The notes under the pieces are model-generated. The model ran no database searches. It saw only the letters and a program-made list of their open reading frames with translations, and was not told the DNA's origin. Positions 1-6,755 of a stretch of 19,099 nt of DNA are shown piece by piece. Origin of the DNA: Modestobacter sp. (GTDB lineage: Bacteria; Actinomycetota; Actinomycetes; Mycobacteriales; Geodermatophilaceae). Positions within the stretch are counted from its first letter, which is position 1; every line of letters starts with the position of its first letter. Both the position numbers and the translations under genes were made by a program. The stretch spans positions 1 to 19,099 of the forward strand of contig JAOPUQ010000095.1 of the NCBI GenBank assembly GCA_025963425.1, in the 5' to 3' direction.

Positions 1-311
1 TCGCCGTCCCGCTCGACGACGGTGAACAGGTGGTCCTGCGGCGCGAGCGCGTCCCGCATCGTGGCCGTGTGCAGGCCCACCCCGACGACGCCCCAGTCCG
101 AGCACCCCTGTTCGGCGAGGTCGTCGAAGTAGACGAGCTGGTGGGCGCGGTGGAAGCCGCCCACGCTCAGGTGGACGACCGCCGGGGTCAGCGAGGCCCG
201 GTCGTAGGTGGGCACACGGACGCGGGTCGCGTGCAGGGGCAGCGTCTGGTCGCACAGCGCGACGGCGTCGAGGACGGTGCTGGCGGTGGGGAACGTGGCT
301 GGCTGGTCCAT
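1..311 (-). CDS. Mannitol dehydrogenase family protein (N-terminal part, runs off the window)
   Basis: The minus strand from the ATG at 311 reads open to the window edge, giving about 103 residues. The segment VVHLSVGGFHRAHQLVYFDD near residues 49-68, followed by DWGVVGVGL near residue 77, is the N-terminal signature of the NAD(P)-dependent polyol/hexuronate dehydrogenase family (mannitol 2-dehydrogenase, fructuronate and tagaturonate reductases). These cytosolic enzymes interconvert a sugar alcohol or aldonate with its keto form. The start is supported by an AGGAGG seven bases upstream of the ATG (on the plus strand, CCTCCT just after position 318). The catalytic C-terminal domain lies outside, so the substrate cannot be told. 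It is divergent from the leuS unit, and a CRP-like palindrome lies in the shared upstream region. Family call is firm; exact enzyme unknown. Confidence 0.85.
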   Translation of the reverse strand, partial: MDQPATFPTASTVLDAVALCDQTLPLHATRVRVPTYDRASLTPAVVHLSVGGFHRAHQLVYFDDLAEQGCSDWGVVGVGLHTATMRDALAPQDHLFTVVERDG

Positions 312-670
312 CTGCGGTCCTCCTCATCTGCCATCTACGCCGGCGGCTCGGGTCCGGGCACTGCGGGGTGCCGGTCGGGCACCGCGGCCGCGGGGGCGGC
401 TACGGCGTCCACCGGCAGGGGACGTGCATCGGTGAGCACTCTGCGGGAGGCTCCGGGGCGCTCCGTCGGCGTCGTGCGTCCCCGGTGGCGCGGCCGCACC
501 GCGTTGCTTCACGCAGGCGGCGCAGCTGTTGAACGCCGGACGATACTCGTGCCCTGCTGTGCGCCCGCTGAACCCACTTGGCCTGGGTGACCTGCGTCAC
601 AGTAGAGACGCCCGCCGTCCGCCACGGGGTGTGGTCGGACGAGCCGGAACCCGGCCACCGGCCTGCGCGG
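312..670. other. Intergenic region without a convincing gene
   Basis: About 360 bases lie between the dehydrogenase start and the leuS leader promoter. Open frames here are short or are extensions of frames antisense to leuS, and none gives recognisable protein sequence. I see no tRNA or T-box consensus. Two possible signals are a CRP-like palindrome at 586-601 and a weak minus-strand -10-like TATCGT at 540-545. The latter would give the dehydrogenase a leader of more than 200 bases. Confidence 0.6.
586..601. promoter_or_regulatory. CRP/GlxR-like palindrome
   Basis: GGTGA-N6-TCACA matches nine of ten positions of the CRP-family half-sites TGTGA-N6-TCACA used by actinobacterial Crp/GlxR regulators. 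It also reads as a perfect GTGAC-N4-GTCAC inverted repeat. It sits between a sugar-alcohol dehydrogenase and the leuS leader, about 82 bases before the leader-peptide -10 box. The match is seen in the sequence. Binding, and which gene it serves, are inference; the carbon-metabolism gene is the more natural target. Confidence 0.45.
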
Positions 671-676
671 TAGGCT
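671..676 (+). promoter_or_regulatory. -10 box of the leuS leader (leaderless start)
   Basis: TAGGCT fits the actinobacterial TANNNT -10 element. It lies exactly six bases before the GTG at 683, so transcription would begin at or next to the start codon. lipB uses the same hexamer and spacing. No good -35 box is visible. Confidence 0.6.
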
Positions 677-682
677 GGCGGT

Positions 683-718
683 GTGACCGGCGGGTTCCTT
701 CTTCTCCGGCCGTGCTGA
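683..718 (+). CDS. leuL: Leucine leader peptide upstream of leuS
   Basis: An 11-codon ORF starts with GTG and reads M-T-G-G-F-L-L-L-R-P-C before TGA. It has three consecutive leucine codons (CTT CTT CTC at 698-706). CTT is strikingly unusual here because leuS itself uses almost only CTG and CTC. The ORF lacks a Shine-Dalgarno but lies six bases after a TAGGCT -10 box, so it should be leaderless. It is followed directly by a hairpin and a rho-independent terminator and then by leuS. This matches ribosome-mediated leucine attenuation. Classical attenuators have been predicted for leuS in some Streptomyces, and I infer the same logic here. The symbol leuL is used by analogy. Confidence 0.75.
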   Translation: MTGGFLLLRPC

Positions 719-742
719 CCTGATCCGATCAGACAGCACGGC
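709..742 (+). promoter_or_regulatory. Attenuator hairpin 1:2 overlapping the leader-peptide stop
   Basis: GCCGTGCTG (709-717) pairs perfectly with CAGCACGGC (734-742). An inner five-pair stem (720-724 with 728-732) caps it. The left arm covers the last leader codons and most of the stop codon, so the position of the ribosome on the leader peptide decides whether this stem forms. I could not identify a strong antiterminator pairing by eye. The best candidate is CACG (737-740) with CGTG (754-757). Confidence 0.65.
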
Positions 743-743
743 G

Positions 744-769
744 ACCCCTCCTGCGTGAGGGGTTTTTTT
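744..769 (+). terminator. Rho-independent terminator in the leuS leader
   Basis: ACCCCTC (744-750) pairs with GAGGGGT (757-763) around a six-base loop. A run of seven T (763-769) follows at once. Such T-tracts are rare in this G+C-rich window. It ends 38 bases before the leuS ATG and 51 bases after the leader-peptide stop, so it can only act as an attenuator of leuS or as a dead end for leader transcription. Confidence 0.85.
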
Positions 770-807
770 CTGCCCGCCGCCGGTACGAGCACCCAGGAGC
801 GCCCACG

Positions 808-3696
808 ATGAGCCAGCCGGCCAGCCAGCCGACCACCGAGCCGACCGCCGACGGGGTGCCCCCGCACCGCTACACCCCGGCCCTGGCGCAGTCCATCGAG
901 CTCGCCTGGCAGGACCGCTGGGAGCGCGAGGGGACCTTCCACACCCCGAACCCGACCGGTGCGCTCAGCGAGGGGTTCGAGCGGGTCGCCGACCGCCCCA
1001 AGGCCTTCGTGATGGACATGTTCCCGTACCCCTCCGGTGCCGGGCTGCACGTCGGCCACCCGCTGGGCTACCTCGGCACCGACGTGACCAGCCGCTTCCT
1101 GCGCATGGACGGCCACAACGTGCTGCACCCGATGGGCTACGACGCCTTCGGGCTGCCGGCCGAGCAGTACGCCGTGCAGACCGGCCAGCACCCGCGGGTC
1201 ACCACCGAGGCCAACATCACCGCCATCGCCGCGCAGCTGCGCAGGCTGGGCGTGGACCACGACACCCGGCGCACCTTCGCCACCATCGATCCGGGCTACT
1301 ACAAGTGGACCCAGTGGATCTTCAAGCAGATCTTCGAGGCGTGGTTCGACCCGGACGCCGACAAGGCGCGCCCGATCGCCGAGCTGGTGGCCGAGCTGGA
1401 CGCCGGCACCCGTCAGCCGGCGCCGGGCACCAACGAGACCGGGCGGCCCTGGGCCGAGCTGTCCGAGGTCGAGCGCCGCCGCGTGGTCGACGCGCACCGG
1501 CTGGCCTACCGGCACGAGGCGCCGGTCAACTGGTGCCCCGGGCTGGGCACGGTGCTGTCCAACGAGGAGGTCACCGCCGACGGGCGCTCCGAGCGGGGCA
1601 ACTTCCCGGTGTTCCGGCGCCCGCTTGCCCAGTGGATGATGCGGATCACCGCCTACGCCGAGCGCCTGCTGACCGACCTGGACCGGCTGGACTGGTCGGA
1701 GTCACTGAAGCTGATGCAGCGCAACTGGATCGGCCGGTCGACCGGCGCCAAGGTCCGTTTCGTGGCCGGCGTCGAGACCGTCGAGGTCTTCACCACGCGC
1801 CCGGACACGCTGTTCGGGGCGACCTATCTGGTGCTGGCCCCCGAGCACCCGCTGGTCGCGGCGCTGACCGCCGACCGCTGGCCGGACGGCGCCGACCCGC
1901 GCTGGACCAACGGTGCGGCAACGCCGGCGGAGGCCGTGGCCGCCTACCAGCGGCAGGCGTCGCGGCGCTCGGAGCTGGACCGGCAGGCCGAGGGGCGGGA
2001 GAAGACCGGCGTCTGGCTGGGGACGGGTGCGATCAACCCGCTGACCGGCCGTGAGCTGCCGGTGTTCATCGCCGACTACGTGCTCACCGGCTACGGCACC
2101 GGCGCGATCATGGCGGTGCCCGGTGAGGACGCCCGCGACTGGGAGTTCGCCGAGGCGTTCGGCCTGCCCGTCGTCCGCACGGTGCAGCCGCCGGCCGACT
2201 TCGACGGCGGCGCGTACACCGGCGCCGGCCCGATGATCAACTCCTCCAACGAGCGGCTGTCGCTGGACGGGCTGGACAAGTCCGCGGCCATCGCCACGGT
2301 CACCGAGTGGCTGGTGCAGCACGGCCACGGCGAGGCGACGACGACCTACAAGCTGCGCGACTGGCTGTTCAGCCGGCAGCGCTACTGGGGCGAGCCGTTC
2401 CCGATCGTCTACGACGCCGACGACCTGCCGATCGCCGTGCCGGACTCGATGCTGCCGGTGCTGCTCCCCGAGGTCGACGACTACTCGCCGAAGACCTTCG
2501 CCGACGACGACGACACGTCCCTGCCCGAGCCGCCGCTGTCCCGCGCCGCCGAGTGGGTGACGGTCACCCTGGACCTGGGTGACGGACCGAAGACCTACCG
2601 CCGCGAGACCAACACGATGCCCAACTGGGCCGGCTCGTGCTGGTACTACCTGCGTTACCTGGATCCCGCGAACGACGAGCGGTTCGTCGACCCTGAGTTG
2701 GAGAGCTACTGGATGGGCCCGCGCTCGGCCGGGGACACCGGTGGGGTGGACCTGTACGTCGGTGGCGTCGAGCACGCGGTGCTGCACCTGCTCTACGCCC
2801 GGTTCTGGCACAAGGTGCTGTTCGACCTGGGGCACGTCAGCAGCGAGGAGCCGTTCCGCCGGCTGGTGAACCAGGGCTACATCTCGGCCTTCGCCTACAC
2901 CGATGCCCGCGGCTTCTACGTGCCCGCGGCCGAGGTCGTGGAACGGGACGGGCAGTTCCTGTTCGAGGGTGAGCGGGTCACCCGCGAGTACGGGAAGATC
3001 GGCAAGAGCCTGAAGAACATGGTCACGCCGGACGAGATGATCGAAGCCTTCGGCGCCGACACCTTCCGGGTGTACGAGATGTCGACCGGTCCACTGGAGC
3101 AGTCCCGCCCGTGGGAGACCAAGGCCGTCGTCGGCTCGCAGCGTCTGCTGCAGCGGGTCTGGCGCGTGGTGGTCGACGAGGAGACGGGGCAGGCGCGCGT
3201 CGCCGACACCGAGCCCGGCGCCGACACCTCCCGGGCGCTGAACCGGGCCATCGAGGCCGTGCGGGACGGCTTGGGCACGCTGCGGTTCAACATCGCCATC
3301 GCCCGGATCACCGAGCTGACCAACCACCTGACCCAGGCATACGGCCCGGGGACGGCGGTGCCGCGCTCGGTCGCCGAGCCGCTGGTGCTGCTGCTGGCCC
3401 CGCTGGCGCCGCACGTGGCGGAGGAGATGTGGTCCCGGCTGGGCCAGGCCGACTCCGTGGCGTGGGCGCAGTTCCCGGTGGCCGAGGAGCGCTGGCTGGT
3501 CGACGACACCGTGCAGGTGGCGGTCCAGGTCAACGGCAAGGTGCGCGCCCAGGTCTCGGTGCCCGCCGACGCGGACGCGGCCACGCTGGAGGCGGCTGCC
3601 CGGGCCGACGAGCGGATCGTCGGCTACCTGGACGGCGCGACCGTCCGTCGTGTCGTCGCGGTGCCCAGCCGGCTGGTCAACTTCGTCCTGGGCTGA
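808..3696 (+). CDS. leuS: Leucyl-tRNA synthetase
   Basis: Cytosolic class I aminoacyl-tRNA synthetase that charges tRNA-Leu with leucine using ATP, 962 residues, typical of long actinobacterial LeuS. Landmarks: PYPSGAGLHVGHPLGY with the HIGH motif as HVGH at residues 81-84; the threonine-rich editing region TTRPDTLFGATYLVLAPEHP from residue 329; GTGAIMAVPG from about residue 430, followed by the GEDARD aspartate used in post-transfer editing; and the KMSKS loop as KIGKS at 730-734. The C-terminal part carries the anticodon-binding and tRNA-contacting domains. The ATG at 808 is preceded by AGGAG (795-799) at eight bases. It is controlled by the leucine leader and terminator at 683-769. It converges on lipB with about 30 bases between the stops. 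Confidence 0.98.
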   Translation: MSQPASQPTTEPTADGVPPHRYTPALAQSIELAWQDRWEREGTFHTPNPTGALSEGFERVADRPKAFVMDMFPYPSGAGLHVGHPLGYLGTDVTSRFLRMDGHNVLHPMGYDAFGLPAEQYAVQTGQHPRVTTEANITAIAAQLRRLGVDHDTRRTFATIDPGYYKWTQWIFKQIFEAWFDPDADKARPIAELVAELDAGTRQPAPGTNETGRPWAELSEVERRRVVDAHRLAYRHEAPVNWCPGLGTVLSNEEVTADGRSERGNFPVFRRPLAQWMMRITAYAERLLTDLDRLDWSESLKLMQRNWIGRSTGAKVRFVAGVETVEVFTTRPDTLFGATYLVLAPEHPLVAALTADRWPDGADPRWTNGAATPAEAVAAYQRQASRRSELDRQAEGREKTGVWLGTGAINPLTGRELPVFIADYVLTGYGTGAIMAVPGEDARDWEFAEAFGLPVVRTVQPPADFDGGAYTGAGPMINSSNERLSLDGLDKSAAIATVTEWLVQHGHGEATTTYKLRDWLFSRQRYWGEPFPIVYDADDLPIAVPDSMLPVLLPEVDDYSPKTFADDDDTSLPEPPLSRAAEWVTVTLDLGDGPKTYRRETNTMPNWAGSCWYYLRYLDPANDERFVDPELESYWMGPRSAGDTGGVDLYVGGVEHAVLHLLYARFWHKVLFDLGHVSSEEPFRRLVNQGYISAFAYTDARGFYVPAAEVVERDGQFLFEGERVTREYGKIGKSLKNMVTPDEMIEAFGADTFRVYEMSTGPLEQSRPWETKAVVGSQRLLQRVWRVVVDEETGQARVADTEPGADTSRALNRAIEAVRDGLGTLRFNIAIARITELTNHLTQAYGPGTAVPRSVAEPLVLLLAPLAPHVAEEMWSRLGQADSVAWAQFPVAEERWLVDDTVQVAVQVNGKVRAQVSVPADADAATLEAAARADERIVGYLDGATVRRVVAVPSRLVNFVLG

Positions 3697-3728
3697 GAAA
3701 GGACCCGCTGCGCGCTTCAGCCCGCCGG

Positions 3729-4370
3729 TCAGGCGGCGAGGGCGGGTGCCAGCGCCCGGCGCATCGCCGCCTCGACCGGGTCGAGCGCCTCGGCGACGGT
3801 CACGTCGCGACCGAGCTCGGCCGACAGCGAGGTGACGCCGGCGTCGACGATGCCGCACGGCACGATCGCGCTGAAGTCGGTCAGGTCGGGGTCGCAGTTG
3901 AGCGCGAAGCCGTGCATGGTCACGCCCCGGGCGACGCGGACGCCGATGGCCGCGACCTTGCGGTCCGGGCCCCGGTCGTCGGCGCGCACCCAGACCCCGC
4001 TGCGGCCCTCGACCTGCTCGGTGGCCAGGCCGAAGCCGGCACAGACCTCGATGAGCGCGGTCTCCATGCGGCGGACGTGCGCGACGACATCGACGGGGTC
4101 CGGCAGAGCCACGATCGGGTAGCCCACCAGCTGGCCGGGGCCGTGCCAGGTGATCTTCCCGCCCCGGTCGACGTCGATGACCGGCGTGCCGTCGGCGGGC
4201 CGCTCGTGCGGCTCGGTGCGCCGGCCGGCGGTGTACACCGGCGGGTGCTCCAGCAGGAGCAGGGTGTCCGGCCCGGTGCCGTCGACCCGCTTCCCGTGCA
4301 CCTCGCGCTGGTGGGCCCACGCCTGCTCGTAGGGGACCAGACCCGCTCGCACGACCGCCAGCTCGCTCAT
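3729..4370 (-). CDS. lipB: Octanoyltransferase (lipoyl/octanoyl-ACP:protein transferase)
   Basis: LipB moves octanoate from acyl carrier protein to the lipoyl lysine of E2 and H proteins, the first step of lipoate synthesis in the cytosol. The 213-residue product has the family core: the GRRT motif near 49, DVDRGGKITWHGPGQLVGYP at 67-86, the catalytic Lys138 in DRKVAAIGVRV, and Cys172 in the IVPCGI motif. Its likely substrate, the double-lipoyl SucB, is encoded 3.4 kb away on the same strand. The ATG at 4370 lies six bases after a TAGGCT -10 box and has no Shine-Dalgarno, so translation is probably leaderless. lipA, which often follows lipB in actinobacteria, is absent; leuS occupies that side. 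Confidence 0.97.
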   Translation of the reverse strand: MSELAVVRAGLVPYEQAWAHQREVHGKRVDGTGPDTLLLLEHPPVYTAGRRTEPHERPADGTPVIDVDRGGKITWHGPGQLVGYPIVALPDPVDVVAHVRRMETALIEVCAGFGLATEQVEGRSGVWVRADDRGPDRKVAAIGVRVARGVTMHGFALNCDPDLTDFSAIVPCGIVDAGVTSLSAELGRDVTVAEALDPVEAAMRRALAPALAA

Positions 4371-4376
4371 GGCCCC

Positions 4377-4382
4377 AGCCTA
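4377..4382 (-). promoter_or_regulatory. -10 box of lipB (leaderless)
   Basis: On the minus strand TAGGCT is followed by six bases (GGGGCC) and then the lipB ATG. This is the same hexamer and spacing as at the leuS leader peptide. Confidence 0.6.
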
Positions 4383-4392
4383 TGCCGGGGGG

Positions 4393-4725
4393 TCAGCGCA
4401 GCCGGCGCGGCGGGATGCGGGTATCCACGGCCTGCCCCGCGGCACCGCGCTGCACCCGGTACGCCGCCTTGCCCGGCCGGTCGGCGACGGCCTCGGCGAG
4501 CTCGGTGCCCCGGTAGCTGTGCGATGCGGCGGCGGGTGGTGTCGGCGGCGGCCACGATCCGCGCGAACGAGGCGGTCAGCGCGGCCTGGGCCCCCACGGC
4601 CACGACGCCCCACAGCCGGCCCTCGACGTTGATCGGCGCCCCGACCACGGCACGGATCGCGAACCTGCGGACCACTTCGGTGACCGGGCCGTAGGCGGCG
4701 GCAGTTTCTCGCCGTCGTCGGCAGG
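4393..4725 (-). pseudogene. Remnant of a GAF-domain sensor histidine kinase
   Basis: On the minus strand, YGPVTEVVRRFAIRAV runs into VGAPINVEGRLWGVVAVG (start near 4690), which is the C-terminal half of a GAF domain. It is joined directly to ALTASFARIVAAADTTRRRI, the start of the dimerisation helix of GAF-linked histidine kinases. In intact relatives about 30 residues separate these blocks, and the second is followed by the phospho-acceptor segment (E-R-D-L-H-D-G). Here that segment and the ATPase domain are missing. After RRRI the frame runs into arginine-rich nonsense. A different frame (HSYRGTELAEAVADRPGKAA onward) continues to a TGA at 4393-4395; I cannot assign that tail. The picture is internal deletion plus frameshift. 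It lies between two intact leaderless genes and has no start of its own. Confidence 0.65.
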
Positions 4726-4837
4726 CGCTGGCAGACAGAACTGAACGGGCGATCCGGCTCCACCGACCGCCCTCACTCGGCCACGACTGAGCCGCACGCT
4801 TGTGCGCCGAGAACTCGGCACTTGCTGCGCCCCGAGT

Positions 4838-4872
4838 AACGGCTGTAGATGCGGGGCCCGACTACAGCCGTT
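4838..4872. repeat. Perfect 11-base inverted repeat
   Basis: AACGGCTGTAG (4838-4848) and CTACAGCCGTT (4862-4872) are exact reverse complements around a 13-base G+C-rich centre. There is no T-tract, so it is a poor terminator. It lies about 120 bases upstream of the kinase start and next to the decayed GAF/kinase remnant. It could be an operator or the trace of a lost element. Confidence 0.6.
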
Positions 4873-4919
4873 CGGATGCAGCTGCGGGCGCCATCTCCAC
4901 TCGCCGCGATACAGGTCGC

Positions 4920-4950
4920 GGCCTGTGGACGGCTCCCGGGCCTGTGGACG
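4920..4950. repeat. Direct repeat in the kinase upstream region
   Basis: GGCCTGTGGACG occurs at 4920-4931 and again at 4939-4950, a period of 19 bases, roughly two helical turns. The first copy also forms a small inverted repeat with ACAGG at 4911-4915. Relative to the predicted start of transcription at 4991 the copies lie at about -71 to -41, a position where an activator could bind. Confidence 0.5.
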
Positions 4951-4978
4951 ACGCCAGCACGAGGTCGGCCGCGCGCCC

Positions 4979-4984
4979 TACCGT
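4979..4984 (+). promoter_or_regulatory. -10 box of the kinase gene (leaderless)
   Basis: TACCGT fits TANNNT and lies exactly six bases before the ATG at 4991. This supports that ATG over the longer upstream open frame, whose start at 4802 has no signal and no homology. Confidence 0.55.
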
Positions 4985-4990
4985 CCCGGC

Positions 4991-6706
4991 ATGCCCATCG
5001 ATCCCGCGGTCCGACACGCCCCGGTGGTGCCCGGTTACGTCCTGGAGCACCTTCTCGGCCGTGGGGGTTCCGGCGAGGTGTGGCGCGCCCGGCCTCGCGG
5101 TGGCGGTGCGCCGGTGGCCGTGAAGGTGCTCGTCCGTGGGGACCCGGAACGCCAGGTCCGCGAGGCGGCGATGCTGAGCGAGCTGGACCACCCGCACCTG
5201 GTCCGGCTGCACCGGGTGGTGCGCCGCGAGGTGCGCGGTGGCGGCACGGAGGTCGCCCTGGTGCTGGACCTGCTGGCCGGGGGCAGCCTGGCGTCCCTGC
5301 TCGCCCGCCGCGGTCGGCTCCGTCCCGGCGAGGTGGTCACCACCGTGGCCCCGGTTGCCGCGGCGCTCGCGCAGGCCCATGACCGCGGGGTGGTCCATGG
5401 CGACCTGTCGCCGGGCAACGTGGTGTTCACCGCCGAGGGGCGCCCGGTGCTCACCGACCTGGGCACCGCACGCCTGGTGGGGGAGGCCGGCCGGGCCGAG
5501 GTCACGCCGGCCTACGTGGATCCGGTGGTCGCCCGGGGGGGTGCGCCCGGCCCCGCCTCGGACGTCTTCGGAGTGGCGGCGGCCGCCTTTCACGCCCTGA
5601 CCGGGATCGCGCCGTGGAACGCCGCCGACCCGGCCGGCACCCTGGCGGTGGCGTCGCGGGGGGAGGTGCCCGACCTGGCGCTGCTGGCCCCCGATGCGCC
5701 CGCCGAGCTGGTCGGCGTGGTGGAGCGTGGCCTGTCCCTGGAACCGCACCTGCGCGGCTCGGCGGCGGCCTTCGCCCTGGACCTGCGGCACGCCTGCCGG
5801 CCCGAGCCGGTGCGGTTGCCCACCCCGGGTGTCCCGGACGAGGTGCTCGGGCTGACCGGCCGCGGTCCACGGACCGAGCTGACCCACCAGGTCGCCGACC
5901 GTCGCTCCCGGGCGGCACACGCCGCGCCCGTGGTCCCGGGCCGGCTCGCCGGGATCCGTTCGGTGCTCACCCGTGCCCGGGGCGGTGTCCTCGCCGAGCC
6001 CGTGCCGGTCCGCGAGCGGCTCGGGCCGCTGCTGCGGCGGTGCGCGGTGTCCCTCACCGCCCTCGTGGCCGTGGTCGCCGCCCTGGTGGGGGCCGCGTGG
6101 CTGGGCGCGGGGTGGGGCGGGGGCAGGACCGACCCGGTGCCGGCGGCGGAAACGGCCGGTGTGGCGCGTCAGGTGCCCGGGGCCGCGGGACCGGGGAGCA
6201 CGGCCGAGGCCCCGCCCGTACCGACCCCGCAGGTGTCGATCCCCGCAGCACCCGCCTCGACCGTCGAGGTGCCCACCGAGCCGCCGCCCGCGGCTCCCGA
6301 GCTGGGCACGGGTGATCTGGAGGGCTGGGCGGCGCTGCTCGGCCAGCTCTACGCCCGCCGGTCCGGTGCCTACGTCGCCACCGACGTGGCGCAGCTGTCC
6401 GCCGTCTACAGCGCCGACAGCGACCTGTTGCGCCGGGACGCCGACCAGGTCATGGCGCTGGCCGCGGCCGGGGAGACGGTGACCGGGTTCGCGCCGGCCG
6501 TGCGCCGGGTGACCGCGGTGGCCGGGGACGGCCGCTCGGTGGTGGTCGATCTGGTGGACGAGGTGCCGGGGTACCGCGTCGTTCCGGCGGGGGAGCCGGC
6601 CGGCCCGGCCCGGGAGGTGGCCGGTCGCGGGCCGGCCGAGGTACGGATGACCCTGCGCCGTACCGAGCAGGGCTGGCGCATCGTCGACGCCACCCGGCGG
6701 GGCTGA
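4991..6706 (+). CDS. Membrane-anchored Ser/Thr protein kinase with extracytoplasmic NTF2-like domain
   Basis: A 571-residue predicted signalling kinase. The N-terminal kinase domain has the glycine loop GRGGSGEV (23-30), ATP lysine K45 in VAVKVL, the catalytic loop HGDLSPGNVVF with D138 and N143, and the metal aspartate D156 in DLG. HGD replaces the usual HRD and DLG replaces DFG; the APE motif is not recognisable (DPV instead). A hydrophobic segment at about 351-375 should span the membrane. A Pro/Ala-rich linker follows, then an outside domain from about 438 that ends in RMTLRRTEQGWRIVDAT, typical of SnoaL/NTF2-like folds. The open frame extends to 4802, but the upstream 63 residues look random, so the leaderless ATG at 4991 is preferred. 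It converges on the TIGR01777 gene. Activity is likely but not certain. Confidence 0.85.
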   Translation: MPIDPAVRHAPVVPGYVLEHLLGRGGSGEVWRARPRGGGAPVAVKVLVRGDPERQVREAAMLSELDHPHLVRLHRVVRREVRGGGTEVALVLDLLAGGSLASLLARRGRLRPGEVVTTVAPVAAALAQAHDRGVVHGDLSPGNVVFTAEGRPVLTDLGTARLVGEAGRAEVTPAYVDPVVARGGAPGPASDVFGVAAAAFHALTGIAPWNAADPAGTLAVASRGEVPDLALLAPDAPAELVGVVERGLSLEPHLRGSAAAFALDLRHACRPEPVRLPTPGVPDEVLGLTGRGPRTELTHQVADRRSRAAHAAPVVPGRLAGIRSVLTRARGGVLAEPVPVRERLGPLLRRCAVSLTALVAVVAALVGAAWLGAGWGGGRTDPVPAAETAGVARQVPGAAGPGSTAEAPPVPTPQVSIPAAPASTVEVPTEPPPAAPELGTGDLEGWAALLGQLYARRSGAYVATDVAQLSAVYSADSDLLRRDADQVMALAAAGETVTGFAPAVRRVTAVAGDGRSVVVDLVDEVPGYRVVPAGEPAGPAREVAGRGPAEVRMTLRRTEQGWRIVDATRRG

Positions 6707-6730
6707 GTCCGGTGTCCCGCCGGCCGGGGT

Positions 6731-6746
6731 GCCCCATCGTCGGGGC
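6731..6746. terminator. Weak hairpin between convergent genes
   Basis: GCCCC (6731-6735) and GGGGC (6742-6746) can pair around ATCGTC in the 49-base gap between the kinase stop and the epimerase stop. The stem is short and has no T-tract, so this is only a candidate. Confidence 0.3.
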
Positions 6747-6755
6747 CCGACGCGG

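Noticed and set aside
683..807. A T-box riboswitch for leuS.
   Set aside because: There is no AGGGUGG-type T-box sequence or specifier stem. The Leu-rich leader peptide explains the terminator better.
400..1515. A 371-codon minus-strand frame covering the leuS leader and the leuS 5' end.
   Set aside because: It is antisense to the HIGH-motif region of leuS, and its C-terminal part in the gap shows no recognisable protein.
1702..4320. An 872-codon minus-strand open frame across leuS and lipB.
   Set aside because: It is antisense to leuS and out of phase with lipB, rich in Arg/Gly/His/Pro, with no family motif.
3111..4694. A 527-codon plus-strand frame across the leuS 3' end and lipB.
   Set aside because: It overlaps leuS in another frame, then runs antisense to lipB; composition is typical of a shadow.
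4802..4990. An N-terminal extension of the kinase (63 codons).
   Set aside because: It is Cys/Arg-rich and random-looking, spans the inverted and direct repeats, and has no start signal. The ATG at 4991 has a -10 box at the leaderless distance.
5502..5918. Minus-strand frames inside the kinase gene, and similar short frames elsewhere.
   Set aside because: They lie wholly within well-identified genes on the other strand and show only Arg/Pro/Ala-rich sequence.
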